A DNA stretch of 64,000 nt from Puccinellia tenuiflora (lineage: Eukaryota; Streptophyta; Magnoliopsida; Poales; Poaceae). Made by a program: the position numbers and the translations under genes. Where the stretch lies: assembly GCA_012064385.1 (NCBI GenBank), contig QRDG01000416.1:834783-898782 (forward strand), in the 5' to 3' direction. Of this stretch, positions 10,207 to 22,429 are shown piece by piece. The notes below the pieces were generated by a model. It was not told the origin of the DNA and made no database searches. It saw only the letters and a list, made by a program, of their open reading frames with translations. Each line of letters starts with the position of its first letter. Positions within the stretch are counted from its first letter, which is position 1.

Positions 10207-11690
10207 CTCTCAGTCATTTTTTTTGTATTCCAGGCTTCTATTTCTTCTTTGTAGTTTCGTAGGTATGTCTTGTTACTTAAACATGACAAGTAAATCATGA
10301 ATATTATTTTGTAACTCGACAAAAAATTTATATTCTTGAATCCTACTTTTCTTCAGAAAAACTTAATCGAAATTTAATAATCATAATCATTAATTTCTCT
10401 TTCATGTGTCAAGCTTAAACCCAACGGAACACTTTCCACTGTGCTACTTAATACATTAAAAGGGCAAGGTCAACCACCTTGTTTCAGCTTCTCAACCTAA
10501 TCCAGCAATTCTTTTATCAATGAAACATTTTCATGATAAACCACTAAAATACTTAGCACAACCAAAATGGTTTGCCCCTTTTAGTCTCATATTGTGGAAA
10601 ATCTCTATTCATAGTCACACATGAATATATTACAAAAAATTACTTATTCGCAACAGTTTCTAATTATCTCATAATTACAGAAATCACGACTTCTCATAAC
10701 TCATATGGAATCATTTATGCGAATCACAAATAGACCCTTATTTTTAAACAGAGTGTTATTAAAAATAAATCTAAATGTTATTAATAAATCCTAATAAGAA
10801 AACCTTTCTTAGACCACACAATATCAAATATAGTGTGATTACAATTTCAGGACATAACAAACCAAATTTGAAAAAGTTCTAAATTCAGTAATTTGTGAAA
10901 CACTTTACACAAGTCTGCATACTAAAATATAACTCAAATGTTTTGTCACCTTTGATCGAATCACAGAGACGCAATTTCTTTGTTAATCTCATATCCCTTT
11001 TGCTCCAAAATTTATTTTGATCTTATCAAACATCATAACCCGAATAAAAACATTTATTTACTCATATTATTTATGATTGAGCGCACAGAATAATGACATC
11101 TAATGTTTGCTGGAAAAATTAACCAACACTTGTGTTTTTCGAGCAACTCACGACACACTTCTGAAGAGTGGCGTTTTAGTCATACTACTTAATATGGCGC
11201 ATGTGTCAAACATCAAAATGTTCTTCACAATACTTAGCACGACTAAAGAGGAAATGTCATTATCAAGTTTTAGATATCTTTTTAGTATGTTTTATATTTA
11301 TAAATGTTCAACTAATTATCACCTTGACTAAAATAAGAATAATACTCTCATAATCGAAAATGTGACCACCAAAAAGGATTACTCATGAAAATAGAACAAC
11401 CACTTGTCTTTTACATGAATGACCGTCTCACAAAAGCAAGACACACTAATTAAAGATCACAGTTAATTTGATTACAAAAATTATTCAAATCATCTTAATC
11501 AAAAACGATAAATGTAGAAGTAGAACGTTGCCAGCATCAACTCCTTGATTGCCACCATCACGCGACGTCTCCTCAGTTCCTCCATGCAAACCTCAAGTAG
11601 CAGGCCCTATTTTCATAAAACAGAATGAGTATCAAATACTTATAAAACCACCACAATTGCAATTGGATTTAAACATTTATAACTTGTATA
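10207..11690. other. AT-rich intergenic stretch, no gene seen
   Basis: No frame with recognisable protein features, no LTR edge and no terminal inverted repeat was found. The longest frame (11107-11331) looks random. The right part (11520-11690) may be decayed retroelement sequence adjoining the Copia gag. Confidence 0.5.
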
Positions 11691-12321
11691 TCAATATATA
11701 CGTTCTGCATTGACGACTTCTCCTACTATGGGTTCTACTTTGACATGATGCAACCGAGACACGAACTCACAGAAAGTGATCGAATCCCTTCCCATAACAT
11801 AGTCTCTGACATACTTCTTGAAGCTGGGGGGAAGCGAGCGCAACATCCCATCAATCGCCAAGTCGTCATTCATATCGTAGTCCCAAACATGCACGAGGCG
11901 ATAATGTATCTCATGCATTTTCCTCAGGTGATGTTCCAAGCAAGTGTTTTCTTTCATCTTGAGTGAAAGAAAATCATTCAGACATTCAAACCTCACAACT
12001 CTAACGTGTGCTGAACATCTCTTTCATCTCATCAACAATCTCATTGGCACTCGAGTTTTTGAATCGTCCGCTTAAGCCATCATTCATGAAAGTGCACATC
12101 AGCCACTCGACTTTCAAGTAGGTGGTCTTTTGTTCAAGCCACTCCATGTAATCCTCATGATTTGCAGAAATATCAGGTCTCTCTTCTAATGGTTCATCTA
12201 ACACGTAGAGCAGCGCATTGGTGTGTAGGACTTCCCTCAGAAGCAGGTACCATTCGACGAAATTTGACCCATCGAGACGCAGCTCTTCAGCAAGGAAGAG
12301 ACGATCATAATCGAGAGGCAT
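11691..12321 (-). pseudogene. Broken Copia gag
   Basis: Two adjacent minus-strand frames (12001-12321 and 11691-11996) together cover a UBN2/DUF4219-type Copia gag N-terminal region. Visible landmarks are LRLDGSNFVEWYLLLRE and then CLEHHLRKMHEIHYRLV and LRSLPPSFKKYV, which are typical of BARE-type gag. A premature TAG and a frame shift near 12000 separate the halves. The C-terminal part with the CCHC knuckle is missing. The product would be the capsid-like structural protein of the virus-like particle; this copy cannot make it. Confidence 0.8.
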
Positions 12322-13565
12322 GATCTACAAGGATTTTGCAAAGACATTTTAGGACTAAGTTTATGATAATTTTTCGTTCAACTTAATCAAAATTACTACA
12401 TGAACTCCCACTAAACTTAACATCTCTCTGGTTGTTTAGTGACACACGATCCAAATCCACTACACCAAATCTGATCATCACATGATAAGATGGAGCTTCA
12501 ATGGTGAACAACTCAGTGTTGATTATATCATTCATATGACTCGTGTTTAACCTTTCGGTTCTGTGTTTTGAGGCCATGTCTGTACATGCTAGGCTCGTCA
12601 AGGAAACCGTAGCATTTCCGCATGTGTAAAACTGGTTTACACCCGTTGTATGTGGACGTAGAGTTTATCGCACCCGATCATCACGAGATGCTTCAACACG
12701 ACGGACTTTTTCAATAGTGCATGCTAGGGGAGAACACTTTATTATCTTGATATTAACGTGAGATGTCACCTTATCATGCTACCGTCGCGATCACATCAAA
12801 GTAAACAATAAGGTGCATAAAAGGATAAACATCACATGCAATATAGATATTGTGACATGGTATAGCCTTTTCTAATTGTGCTTTTGATCTCCATCTCCAA
12901 AGCACCGGCATGATCTCCATCATCACCAGCATGACGTCGCCTTCTCCATGATTGCCATCACCAACTATTGCAACTACGACTATTGCTACTCTTAGCGATA
13001 AAGTAAAGCAATTACATGGTGATAATAATGACACGCAGGTCACATAAAATAATAAGACAACCATATGGCTCCTGCCGGTTGCCGTACTCATCGACATGCA
13101 AGTCGTGAAAGATTACAAACATGATTATTACATACATTATCACAAATCACATTTTGGCCATACCACATCACAAACCCTGTAAAAACAAGTTAGACGTCCT
13201 CTATTTTGTTTATGCAATTTTTACGTGGCTTCTATGGCTCATGAGATACAACCGTTCTAATCTACGCAAAGCCACAACGGTGATATAAAAGTTGCTTATT
13301 TACTCATCCTTTTTAAAGGCCTTCCATTGTAGATCGCATCTCACTATAGCTAGAGAAACAGACACCCGCCAGCCACTTATGCAATACAAGTTGCATGTCA
13401 ATCGTGGAACCGGTCTCTCGTACGCGGACGAGTAAAGTTGGTCCGGGCCGCTTCGATAAAGCTATCTGGAAAGATACAAAATACACGCGGAAAGGTAGCA
13501 ACAAAAACATCAACGCCCACAACTCCTTGTGTTCTAACCGAACCAACTTCTACGAATAGATCTAG

Positions 13566-13577
13566 GCTCTGATACCA
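13566..13577 (-). promoter_or_regulatory. Primer-binding site (initiator Met tRNA type)
   Basis: Minus strand TGGTATCAGAGC, one base inside the LTR terminus ...CCCTTCA. Confidence 0.85.
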
Positions 13578-13578
13578 C

Positions 13579-15383
13579 TGAAGGGTTCGTTGCATAGAAA
13601 ACAAAAAAAATCCTACAAAACAAGTGGAAGAAACCCAACGATCTAGATCTATTAGATGCAAGTAGCGAGGTGGAGATCGAATCTTTTACCCTTGAAGAGC
13701 GAGCAAACGTTTTGTCGGTGCAGGGGTTGGCTAGTCGATCCCCGCAACTAGACTCGTCTAGTCGTGAGGAGATGTATTATCCTCGAGATCCAATCCGACG
13801 AAGCACCACACGAGCAGCACCTCCGCGGTATCCACACGTTCGGCTCGATGTAGTCTTCTCCTTCTTGATCCCGCAAGTGTCGAAGAAGAGGCTTGTGAGA
13901 TCACAGCAGCACGACGGGCGTGGTTGTGGAGATGGTGGAGTGTTCCCGCGGACAGGGCTTCGCCAAGCCGTGCACGTGGGAGAGAGAGGAGGAGTAGGGG
14001 TTGGGTGTGGCTAGGGTTTGTGGTGCACCCCTAGTGCCGCACCCCTGCTTTATATCGGTGGAGGGCAAGGGACAAGGGGGGGGGTGCCCACTCCTATGGC
14101 CGGCCGGCTTGGGGTGCCTTGCCCCCCCAAGGCGCCTGCCTTCTAGAAGGGCGGCGGCCAAGGGGAAGGCTTGGCTCCCAAGCCGACCCCAACTAGGGTT
14201 CGGCCCCCCTTTCCTTGTGTGGCCCACATGGGGCTATGTGGGGCTAGTGCGGCCAGCCCATATGGGATGCTACATCCCCACTTTGGTCCATGTGGGCCCT
14301 GATGACAGGGGCTACCACTATGGAACCTTCCGGAACCTTCTAGAAACTTCTGGTACCATACCGGAAAATTCCCGAACTTTTCCGACACCTCCAGAAACAA
14401 CTTTCCTTATGTGAATCTTATTCTCCGGACTCCTCCTGATCTCCTCGTGATGTATAGGATCTCATCCGAGACTCCGAATAACCATTCGGTCATACCATCA
14501 AATATCTCAACGTCAGCCCTAGCTATATCAGAGCGTTAAGTGTGTGACCCTATGGGTTCAAGAACGTATAGACATGATACGATCAATAATCAATAGTGGG
14601 ACCGGGATGTCCATATTGACTCCTACACATTCAACGATGTTCTTTATCGGTTTGAACCACGATGCCGGAGATTCAATTAATCTCATATACGATTCCCTTC
14701 ATCTCATGATATTTTACTTGCCCGAGATTTGATCGTCGATATCACCATATCTAGTTTAATCTCGTTACCCGGCAAGTCCTCTTTACTCGTCCATAATATA
14801 GGATATTTATGATTACCACTTAATCATATGATTGCAAACTTCCGGATGCTATATTACCGAGAGGGCCCAGAGATAGCTACTCCGTCATATGGAGTGACAA
14901 ATCACACTCTTGATTCATGTCACCCAACAAGTACCATCGGAGATACCTGAAAGCCACCTTTATAATCACCCAGTTACGAAGTGAAGTTTGATGTCCACAA
15001 AGCATTCCTTCGGTAAACGGGAGTGACATAATCTCATGGTCTAAGGAAACTATACTTGGCATATAAAAACGTTGGCAATGAAACTGTGTGACACGATCAA
15101 TTGCAATAATTTCTTATTGGTTCTATCCATCACGTCATTCTCGTAATGATGTGACTCCGTTATCAAGTGACTATAACAAGTCCATGGTTAGGAAACCTTA
15201 ACCATCTCTTGACTAGCGAACTAGTCTCGTAGAGGCTTACTAGGGACACTTTGTTATTTATATTCCACACATGTATTATGTTTCCGGTTAATACAATTAT
15301 AGCATGGATAATAAACATTTATCATAAACATGAAATATGATAATAAACAACTTTATTATTGCCTCTTGGGCATATTTCCAACA
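13579..15383 (-). repeat. 5' LTR (1.8 kb) of Angela/BARE-like Copia element
   Basis: Plus-strand edges are TGAAGGGTTCG and ...TTTCCAACA, giving TG...CA termini on the element strand. The 1805-bp LTR is related to the solo LTR at 25523-27253. The GC-rich frames around 13900-14400 lie inside the LTR's regulatory region and are shadows. Confidence 0.85.
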
Positions 15384-15689
15384 GCTTCAACGTGACAGAC
15401 GACGGTCGACGGGTTGAAGCAGCCTTCCAGCGGGTCGATGAAGTACGAACACTAGAGATGATACTCCGGGGGACCGAGGCGCGAGAGATGGCAGAGAGAC
15501 AGAGGAAGGCGCTGGCGGAGGAGGAGAGGCATCATCTGCACTATGGAGAGCATGGGACGCCAGCAAAGTCGCATGCATGCGCACGCGCAGCGGAGCGGTG
15601 GAGGCGCACGCCATGATGGTGCGCGGCAGGTTGGAGAGGTGCTGGCTGGCACATGTTGCCGGTCACAATGAGCCTTGCTCCACTATCCT
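15384..15689. other. GC-rich unassigned DNA between Copia LTR and CACTA element
   Basis: This stretch and 17242-18260 become contiguous if the CACTA element is removed. A plus frame (ending at 15616) encodes an Arg/Glu-rich helix (EMAERQRKALAEEERHHL) that could be coiled coil, but no family is recognised and the start lies inside the LTR. Probably a gene relic or transposon sequence. Confidence 0.3.
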
Positions 15690-17238
15690 CACTAGTACAG
15701 AACCTCACATCATAGATGGCCCCAGGGCCTCACCTCAGCCGGTTATTCCAACCGTCTCCAGCTCGGGGTCACTAATGTGTGGTTCCATCAGAGCCGGTTC
15801 CAGGAACTGGCTCTGATGCGAGGAACCCTCAGACGGCCGTGAATAAGAACCGTCTCCAATAAGGAAAACATCAGAGGTGGCCAGCAATAACAGTCGTCTG
15901 TAATGATAATCCTTTGCAGACGGCTGAATTTGTTGGCCGTCGTTAGCCTGCGGAGTGTCCGGGTTTTCTCTCCAGACCATGCGTAAGAATATTCATGCCC
16001 TCGGGGCCATTTTCCGGGTGGTTTGAGGTATTTGGTAATGTTATATTAGCAGGAATAAATCAGGATTGCATTAACAAAACCGGAACCAATTGGTAACACA
16101 TATGAAGCATAACTAACCAACTGGTAGCATTATATTACATGTCTCTCTCGAATCGCAAACTACATAGATTTAGTTCTATATGAGACGATGTAACTCAATG
16201 ATCGATGAGCTCCAAGCTAAGGTCATAGGTCTTCCAAAGAAAAACAGCTAGGTTGGTCAAGCTGAGGTCATTGGTGTTTCTTTAAATGATCAACACAAGT
16301 TGGTCAAGCTTAAAATTCTTGCATTCGAGGAAAATTTTCCATCCCGGCTTGAAGACAATACGGTCGTCAGTTTTCGTGGTGTACGTTATGGTGGTAATAA
16401 CCCCTGCAGCTCCCAGTCGTAGTCCAGCATCGCCTTCAGTCGGCAGGCCGGCGTCTTGTGCTATCATCCTAGGTAGTTTCTGCGCATGTAAAGAGACACC
16501 ATAACTATGCATATATCCCTCCCTCGTATATATATTTTTTCAAGAGGTAAAGAGGCAAGGATCGTACCATATCATGTCAGTTCAAATTTGTGCTCGTCAA
16601 ACGAGTGACAAAAGGAACCCCAACATGGGTAGCTCTTTCGGGTAAAAGTTGAACGAGGCGGTACTTCTCATGGTTCTTCAATCAACTCTTTGGGCAACTA
16701 CATAGCTATCCTCTTCTTCACTCTCTAAATCCTCATCACAATGACTGTCAGTAGAATCCTCGTCACTATCCTCTGCGTTTTGTTGCCAAAACCCTTTTTC
16801 TCTAAAAAAAATTACTGAAGTAGCACGAGTCAGCGACCGACCCCCGGCCGACGCCATGGTGTGGTTCTCGAAGGCACCGAGCGCTTGCTGTAGGCGGCCG
16901 ACCAGCCCACCAGTGCCGCACATGGAGCCAACCATCGATCTGGAGTGGATCTAAGCTAGCGGCGGAGCTATCGGAGAAGATCTAAGCTAGCCGAAACGAT
17001 GTATCTAATTAACGGCAAGAGAGACGAACACACCTGAGCTCGGGAGGGAGAGCGCGCGTGACGAGGAATGGCGGCTGGCGGAGCAGAGGGGCAGCGTCGG
17101 GCAACGTTGAGGGGTTTGAAGGAGGGGCGGCCGGGGACAAATTTGAACCGTCTGAGGTCATTTATCCTAGACGGCTAATATTGGTTTTACTTTGGCCGGC
17201 TCTAGTTCCCGTCTTTTATGTGAGGTTTTGTACTGGTG
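15690..17238. mobile_element. Non-autonomous CACTA (En/Spm-type) DNA transposon
   Basis: The left end reads CACTAGTACAGAACCTCACA and the right end, reverse-complemented, CACCAGTACAAAACCTCACA. Both are flanked by the 3-bp direct repeat CCT (15687-15689 and 17239-17241), the target duplication length of CACTA elements. Subterminal repeats of GACGGC/ACCGTCT type recur at 15740-15940 and 17140-17200. At 1549 bp it is far too small to encode TNPD-like transposase and none is seen. The 85-codon minus frame at 16678-16935 has an acidic Ser/Asp/Glu tract but no recognisable domain. Confidence 0.85.
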
Positions 17239-17241
17239 CCT

Positions 17242-18260
17242 TCACTATTTCGCGGAGGATGGGGCGAATGATGGCGAGGCCGACCCCTCTCATGCGGCGA
17301 TGGACAAGGACCCCTCTCAGCCGCTCTGGCAGCCACGGGCTCGCGCGTGGGGCTGGACCGGAATGTCGTTGACCCCTTGTACCGGCGAGGACACGTTGAC
17401 GCGGGCGGTCGTCCTGTCCTGCCGGTACAGGAGCAGGACCCTTGCCTGCTCCGGCAAGTCCACATGGCCGCGCTTGACGAACCACATCGCCTGCGAGCGA
17501 GAGGACGCCGAGGGAGGCTTTGACCGGTCGCCAACCCTGAGCTGAGCTCCGCGAACCCGGCCATGGGACGCTGGCGCCGGCGTCACTATGCGCATCCTCA
17601 CCACCTTCTCTTGCACGTACGGCGCTGCCTTAAATTTGCCCTATAGCGAGCTTCCGGGTGAGGCCGCGGCAGTAGGCAGGGCGAGTGCGGCAGCGACAGG
17701 CCCGCCGCTCCGGCGGCCACGAGAAGGTCCCGGAGCACCATGCCGCTCTCGACCGTCTTGAGCACGCGCACCGTGCGGTTGAGACGCTAGCTCCGTGCTG
17801 ATGATGGCGGCCGCCGGGGAAGGCCAGTTTGGGCAGGCTGTACCTGTACGTGCGAGTGCCTGGTAGCCAACTTGAGTTTGCGTTTGCGGACGTACGCCAC
17901 CGCACACACACACATGCCTTTATCCAGTCGACAACGACGCCACAACCGCCGACACAACATCCCAACGACCCGTCGAACTGCCCCGTCCTCACGATACCGT
18001 TGCACGTCGATGAACGCGAGCAGCAGCACCCGCCGCCATATGTACATTATCAAGAAATTTGTTAACTTCGTTTTAATCTGAGTGCACTTTAAAAAAAAAA
18101 AAAGTTTGGATGCGTTGCTAGGGAGAGCCGTCCCATCGATTCGGATAACTGTCCGACGCGTGTCAAAACGGCCTCTGTTCGATGGATGTCGGACATTTTT
18201 CCGGGGGCGCAACTCTTAGTTGCCAAGTATGAAGGGTAACTTTATTTGATTTTAGCCTAA
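17242..18260. other. GC-rich gene-like relic, function not recognised
   Basis: The stretch is rich in codon-like GC3 pattern on the minus strand in several short frames (for example SLNRTVRVLKTVESGMV near 17740-17790), which do not join into one ORF. A poly-A run lies at 18092-18104. It may be a decayed gene or a captured gene fragment, and no family could be assigned. Confidence 0.25.
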
Positions 18261-19823
18261 ACTAGCACAAATGCCCGTGCGTTGCAACGGAAATAAAAGC
18301 GAGGAGTAACGGGAATACGTTTGCTGACGTCATAGCTCGGCCATAGTAATAACGCGTCGCAACAACCAGTCGACGAAAAGGGCTTCGCCGACGACATCCT
18401 TTGATGAGGACGAGTTGGGAGAAGACGGGAGAGGTGATGATGGCATGTGTCGTTCCCAGAAAGCGACGCGGAGCTATTTCTTTTTGGATTTGTCTATGTC
18501 TTACTTGACTAGAATTTTAAGTCTTATTCATATAAAAAAATGCAACTGCTGTTAAAAACAATTCAACAGTCCAAAAAGTGTAATTGCACATTTCTTGGGT
18601 GACTAAGACTTAAGAAATTGTCAAACATCTGAGGATTAGCAAATCTATTTCTTTTTTAGAGGACGATTTGTATGGATGTGACTATTTAGAAAGACTACAC
18701 GCTGCCATCTAAAGAGACCACACATCTCTAAGAAATAACACACATCCCTCAGTCAACGATCGAAGGCGAGAAGTAAAAAAAGTATTGATGTCTTCCCTAT
18801 CCCTCGCTCCCTTTCCCAGTCCCCACCGCTTTGCTACAAAGAAAATTTCTTCAATGTGGCGCTCGATTCCGGCGGCCGCTCACCTCTCCTCCGCGGCTCC
18901 AAATCGGCACCGCGCACGGTGAACGGCGGCATGCCGAAGGCGGCGACGCACGCACGCATGAATCGCCGCTGGTCCCTCCTAGCTGCACTTACGCCGCCGT
19001 CTCAATCATAACGGCCGCTCGCCACGATGCCCGGCAGCTCGTCCCTCCTTCCTCTCCTCTGCTGGGAGGTCGACTTAGGCGGGCGTCCTAGAGCGGAACC
19101 ACGAGAATGGCGGCCGGCACTGGTAAGTTCTGTCTATGGTATATGGATGTAGCCTGGCTTGTTTCAGCAATGTCGAATTTTTCCTATCCTATTTCTCTTC
19201 TACGTGGACTGGCCAGCGCTCGGCGCTCGGGGCAGTTCCCCTGCCGCTGGAGCTCAGCGCCCGGGGCAGTTCCCTGTCGCTGGAGCTAGTCTTGTGGAAG
19301 GCGTGGGAGCAGGGGCACCAGCACGTGCGGCGCCCACCAACCGACGACGGCCTCTCCCTGCCCCGTACGACAGCGTCGGCGAGGGCCAGGACCGGGCGGA
19401 GATCCTAGACGCGTGGGACGGCTCCGCGTGCGGGTTGCAGATGGGGAGGATCATGGGGGCCGGTGCGGCGGCGTGGTGGTGGTAGGAGGGGCACGCGGGA
19501 GAGGAAGGAAGACAGGAGGAGTAGGTGGAGGTGAGCTCGCGGAGAAGGCGAAGGGAGAAGGGGACAAAAAGATAAGAGTGAATCGTTTTTTCCACTTATA
19601 TGTGGCAGTGGTGGGTAATAAGAGACTTGATAGAAGGGTAAATCGGTAAAATAGTGACGGACGAAACCAAACCGCGGAAGCCTAATTGTTTTTATTGGTC
19701 AATTTTTATTGGTCAAAAAAATATTGGTTGGGCAAAGACCAAAACTTTGTTTTGAATTATTGAAGAGAGGCGAACGCGTCACCTTCGGAAAAAGCTCAAG
19801 CGACCAAAACGGGCATTGCTAGT
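18261..19823. mobile_element. Helitron-like repeat with CTAGT ends and captured GC-rich DNA
   Basis: The left end, read on the minus strand, is a hairpin-forming CCGTTGCAACGCACGGGCA followed by a short spacer and CTAGT, with T next: the layout of a plant Helitron 3' end. The right end on the plus strand finishes ...GGGCATTGCTAGT, also followed by T. The two ends are therefore imperfect inverted copies. The interior holds GC-rich gene-like DNA (18860-19560). No Rep/helicase ORF is present. Alternatively it is a MITE-type element with about 15-bp terminal repeats. Confidence 0.45.
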
Positions 19824-19849
19824 TTGCTACCAACCAAAGTACTCCTAGT

Positions 19850-20035
19850 ACAAAACTACGATTTATTTACAAAAACATACCACATTTGGGGCTCTGACAA
19901 CGCATCAGTACCCACTTTGGTAATTTTTTCAGTTCAGTACCATCTCTCGGGGATGCTCCACAGCCCGCGCTGATGACTTGTTTAAACACGTTTGACTAAC
20001 TTGGCGGCCGACGTGGAGGAAACGGCCGTTAACGC
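19850..20035. repeat. Mutator-TIR-like segment
   Basis: The phrases 'accacatttggggct' and 'gacgtggaggaaacggccgttaacg' parallel the terminal repeats of the Mutator-like element at 46675-48168 (ACCACAATTGGGGC and GACGTGGC...CGTTAG). Only one such end was found here, so it is a probable solitary TIR remnant. Confidence 0.35.
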
Positions 20036-20393
20036 ACCCGCCTGACCAGCTAGCTCACATAAGCTCCCGCACGCATGCACGCAGCCACGCGCTAGCTAGC
20101 TCACAGCAGCATTTGCACGCATGCCCGCATGCCAGCACGCGGGGCGCAATGAGCTCGGGGTGGAGGAGAGCACGGCGAAGCGGCCGGCGAGCGCGGCGGG
20201 TGACGAGGGTGGCGGCGCGACACGGCCGGATAGGCTGCCGGCTAGCGCGGCGCGCGCGGCGACGCGGGCGACGAGCGTGGCGGGGTAGGCGGACATCCAA
20301 CGCGGCGCTCTGAGCTTCTCAAATTTTGATGCTAGAATCTCGATCGAGCTGAAGCTAGTGTCATCTTCTCTCGCGTAGACACCAACATCCGTG

Positions 20394-20666
20394 ATGGCCG
20401 TGGCAAGCGACGACGGCAGCCGCCGCTGCAACTTCAGCCACCGCCGCATGTTCCCTTCCTCCTCCGACGACGAGGAGATCACCAGCGACAGCGTCATCTC
20501 CTACGCCCCCTTCTCCGACGGCCAGGACGACGGCAGCTGGCCCACCGCCTCGGACGAGGAGACCGCGCGCCGCCGCAGGGCGTCCGTCGACAGCCTCTCC
20601 GCCGTGGTCAGCCGCCTCGCGGCCGCCGGCCGGCCGGTCACCTGCGTGGTGTGCACGCTCAACATG
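20394..20666 (+). pseudogene. UDP-glycosyltransferase fragment (UGT75-like), ends at sequence gap
   Basis: Ninety-one codons match the region of plant family-1 glycosyltransferases just before the acceptor-binding core: HRRMFPS, then SDSVISYAPFSDGQDDG, and finally GRPVTCVVCTLNM, which in UGT75-type enzymes continues into PW. These enzymes move glucose from UDP-glucose to small lipophilic acceptors in the cytosol. The usual first ~50 residues (with the catalytic His) are replaced by a short unrelated start, and the PSPG box is absent because homology stops at an N (20667). Either a truncated pseudogene or a gene broken by an assembly join. Confidence 0.65.
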
Positions 20667-20667
20667 N
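20667..20667. other. Single ambiguous base (N), possible assembly join
   Basis: This is the only N I noticed in the window. It falls exactly where glycosyltransferase coding sequence stops and AT-rich LTR-like sequence begins, which suggests a scaffolding or gap-closure join. Confidence 0.7.
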
Positions 20668-21355
20668 TTTAATATTAATTAAGATAATTAATAATTAAAT
20701 AATATTTAATTTATATTTAAAGGGGCAACCCACCTAAATGGACCCATTAGGGAAACCGCCCCAAGGGGCCAAGGAAGATCTGGTCGGGTGGGCCACTTGG
20801 GGCTTACCAGGTGGACGGCGCACCAAGGGGTGCGGGCTGGTGTGGGGATTAGTCTCACACCGCCCCCCCCCCCCCAAGGGAGGTGGCGTCCTCCCTCCAC
20901 CTATATATGGGTGCCCCCTCTCCCTTGAAGGCATCTCATTGTCTCCCAATTCTTTCTCTCTCCCTCATGTGTGGTTCCGGAATATTGGAGCCGCATATGG
21001 GGTTAGGGATTTCTCCACCAAATACCACCGCCATGATATTGATGCTTCGGTTGAGCTATTCATCTTCCACTGCTGCCGCTGTACCGGAGCCGGGGATCGT
21101 CGCTACACCGTACACGTGTAGAACTACGGAGGTGTTGCCCACTGCAGCACTCGTCGCCGTTACGACTCCATGACTTTGAGGTCGGCGTCGTACGACTCCA
21201 TCGCCAACGTTCTACGGAACGTAACGCTTTCGGTCTTCAAGGGTATGAATACCGATTCCCTCCGTTACTTTATATCTGCATAGTAATAGATCTTGGCTAG
21301 TTTGTGGTTCGCGTTGTTAGGAAATTTTTTGTTTTCTGTTACGGAACCCCTCCAG
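20668..21355 (+). mobile_element. LTR fragment (3' portion)
   Basis: The sequence has an AT-rich block, a TATA-like CTATATATGGG near 20901, and the LTR-end phrase 'ggaaattttttgttttctgt', all typical of Triticeae LTRs. The left edge is cut at the N. No primer-binding site follows, so it is an incomplete LTR. The overlapping frames (20706-21173) are not genes. Confidence 0.5.
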
Positions 21356-22132
21356 TTATCGACAATTCTGCAAAATTGACATCACTAATGGGTAATCGGT
21401 TGTGAATCTGTGATATTCGAGGTATCAAAAGGGGTTATTAGCCATCAGTGATGCCCTCACTTATGCTTGTGACCGGACTAAAAGGCCGCTCGAGACATTA
21501 ACTGAGAAAGAGTATAAGACTAAAACTAACCCAAAGCTTTATTTGACTTGTAATCATCTTCTTTTCTCAGGCCTAACAAGAAACGTGTACGAAAGCAACA
21601 TGCCTCCAATGTACAGGAGGATCATCCGTCTGATGGGAGTGGTTTTAATCGTTGACACACGACCGGAGCAGAGCCTGAAGCATTTGCAGAAGCGGAATTG
21701 TTACGGGAGTAAGAAGTGTGTCTTTTGTCATCATGATGAGACTATGTAGATCCTAGGTTTAAGATTCTTATTAGGGTGTGAGTGATTGCCGTAATCTGAT
21801 ATTATGGATGTGTAGAAATTACAAGGTTCCGTTCATTGGCACCTCTACAACGTGTGGAGCATCGAGATTTGCTTTCGGTGGTGGCTACGCGGTTGTAGAC
21901 TTCAGTATGAGACTTTTTCTCCGGCATGGATGGCAACATAATCTACGGATTTGTCCTCTATCTTTATAGACGTTTTTACAATTTCTTATTATGATATCTA
22001 ATTCGCCTGTTATTTTTCCTATGATACTGCTCGAATTGTGGTGGCTATGTGCATCCTAGTTATATAGAGGCCGGATATAATGTTTCAAACTTTTTAACTA
22101 ATATAATAAAACTTCCTTTACCAAAAAAAAAA
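21356..22132 (+). mobile_element. Decayed LINE 3' end with A-rich tail
   Basis: A short run RPEQSLKHLQKRNCYGSKKCVFCHHDET (21650-21746; residues shown in part) matches the zinc-binding motif at the end of plant LINE ORF2 (CVFC...H). It is followed by stop-riddled sequence and an A-rich tail at 22121-22132. Frames are broken and the 5' end is missing. The tail lies about 300 bp upstream of the isochorismatase-family start codon. Confidence 0.6.
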
Positions 22133-22429
22133 GTAACGCAATAGTGATGCTTCTTCCGTGCGTAACATCGCAGGCCCGATCGATCACCGCTGGACCTGGA
22201 AGGATCTGCAGTTCTGCACTCATCTGGCCGTTCGATCCTGAGATAACGTGTCGATCACGTGCTTTGACATCTTGCGCGTCCGGAAGCCTCTCCCTTGCCT
22301 TCTTCAGCGCGCGCGCTCAGCACAACCGCAACCGCACCCGCACCGCCCCAAATTTCTCGTGATCGATCCCGGTGAGTCACCGCGCGCGCGCAGCATCATC
22401 CCGCAGCCCAGTACGCCGTGTCGTCCACC

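Larger units (their letters stand above)
11691..15383 (-). mobile_element. Truncated Angela/WIS/BARE-like Copia element (5' LTR, leader, partial gag)
   Basis: Minus-strand order is a 1.8-kb LTR (13579-15383), initiator-Met primer-binding site (13566-13577), a leader of about 1.2 kb, and gag (12321 to 11691). The LTR start (TGTTGGAAATATGCCC on the minus strand) and the leader match what I remember of Angela/WIS/BARE elements of Triticeae. The protease, integrase, RT and 3' LTR are missing, so the element is truncated after gag. The leader's ORFs are not credible. Confidence 0.8.

Noticed and set aside
17192..17992. Several 90-120 codon frames on both strands
   Set aside because: Mutually overlapping and GC-driven; coding signal shifts between frames, so reported only as an unassigned relic.
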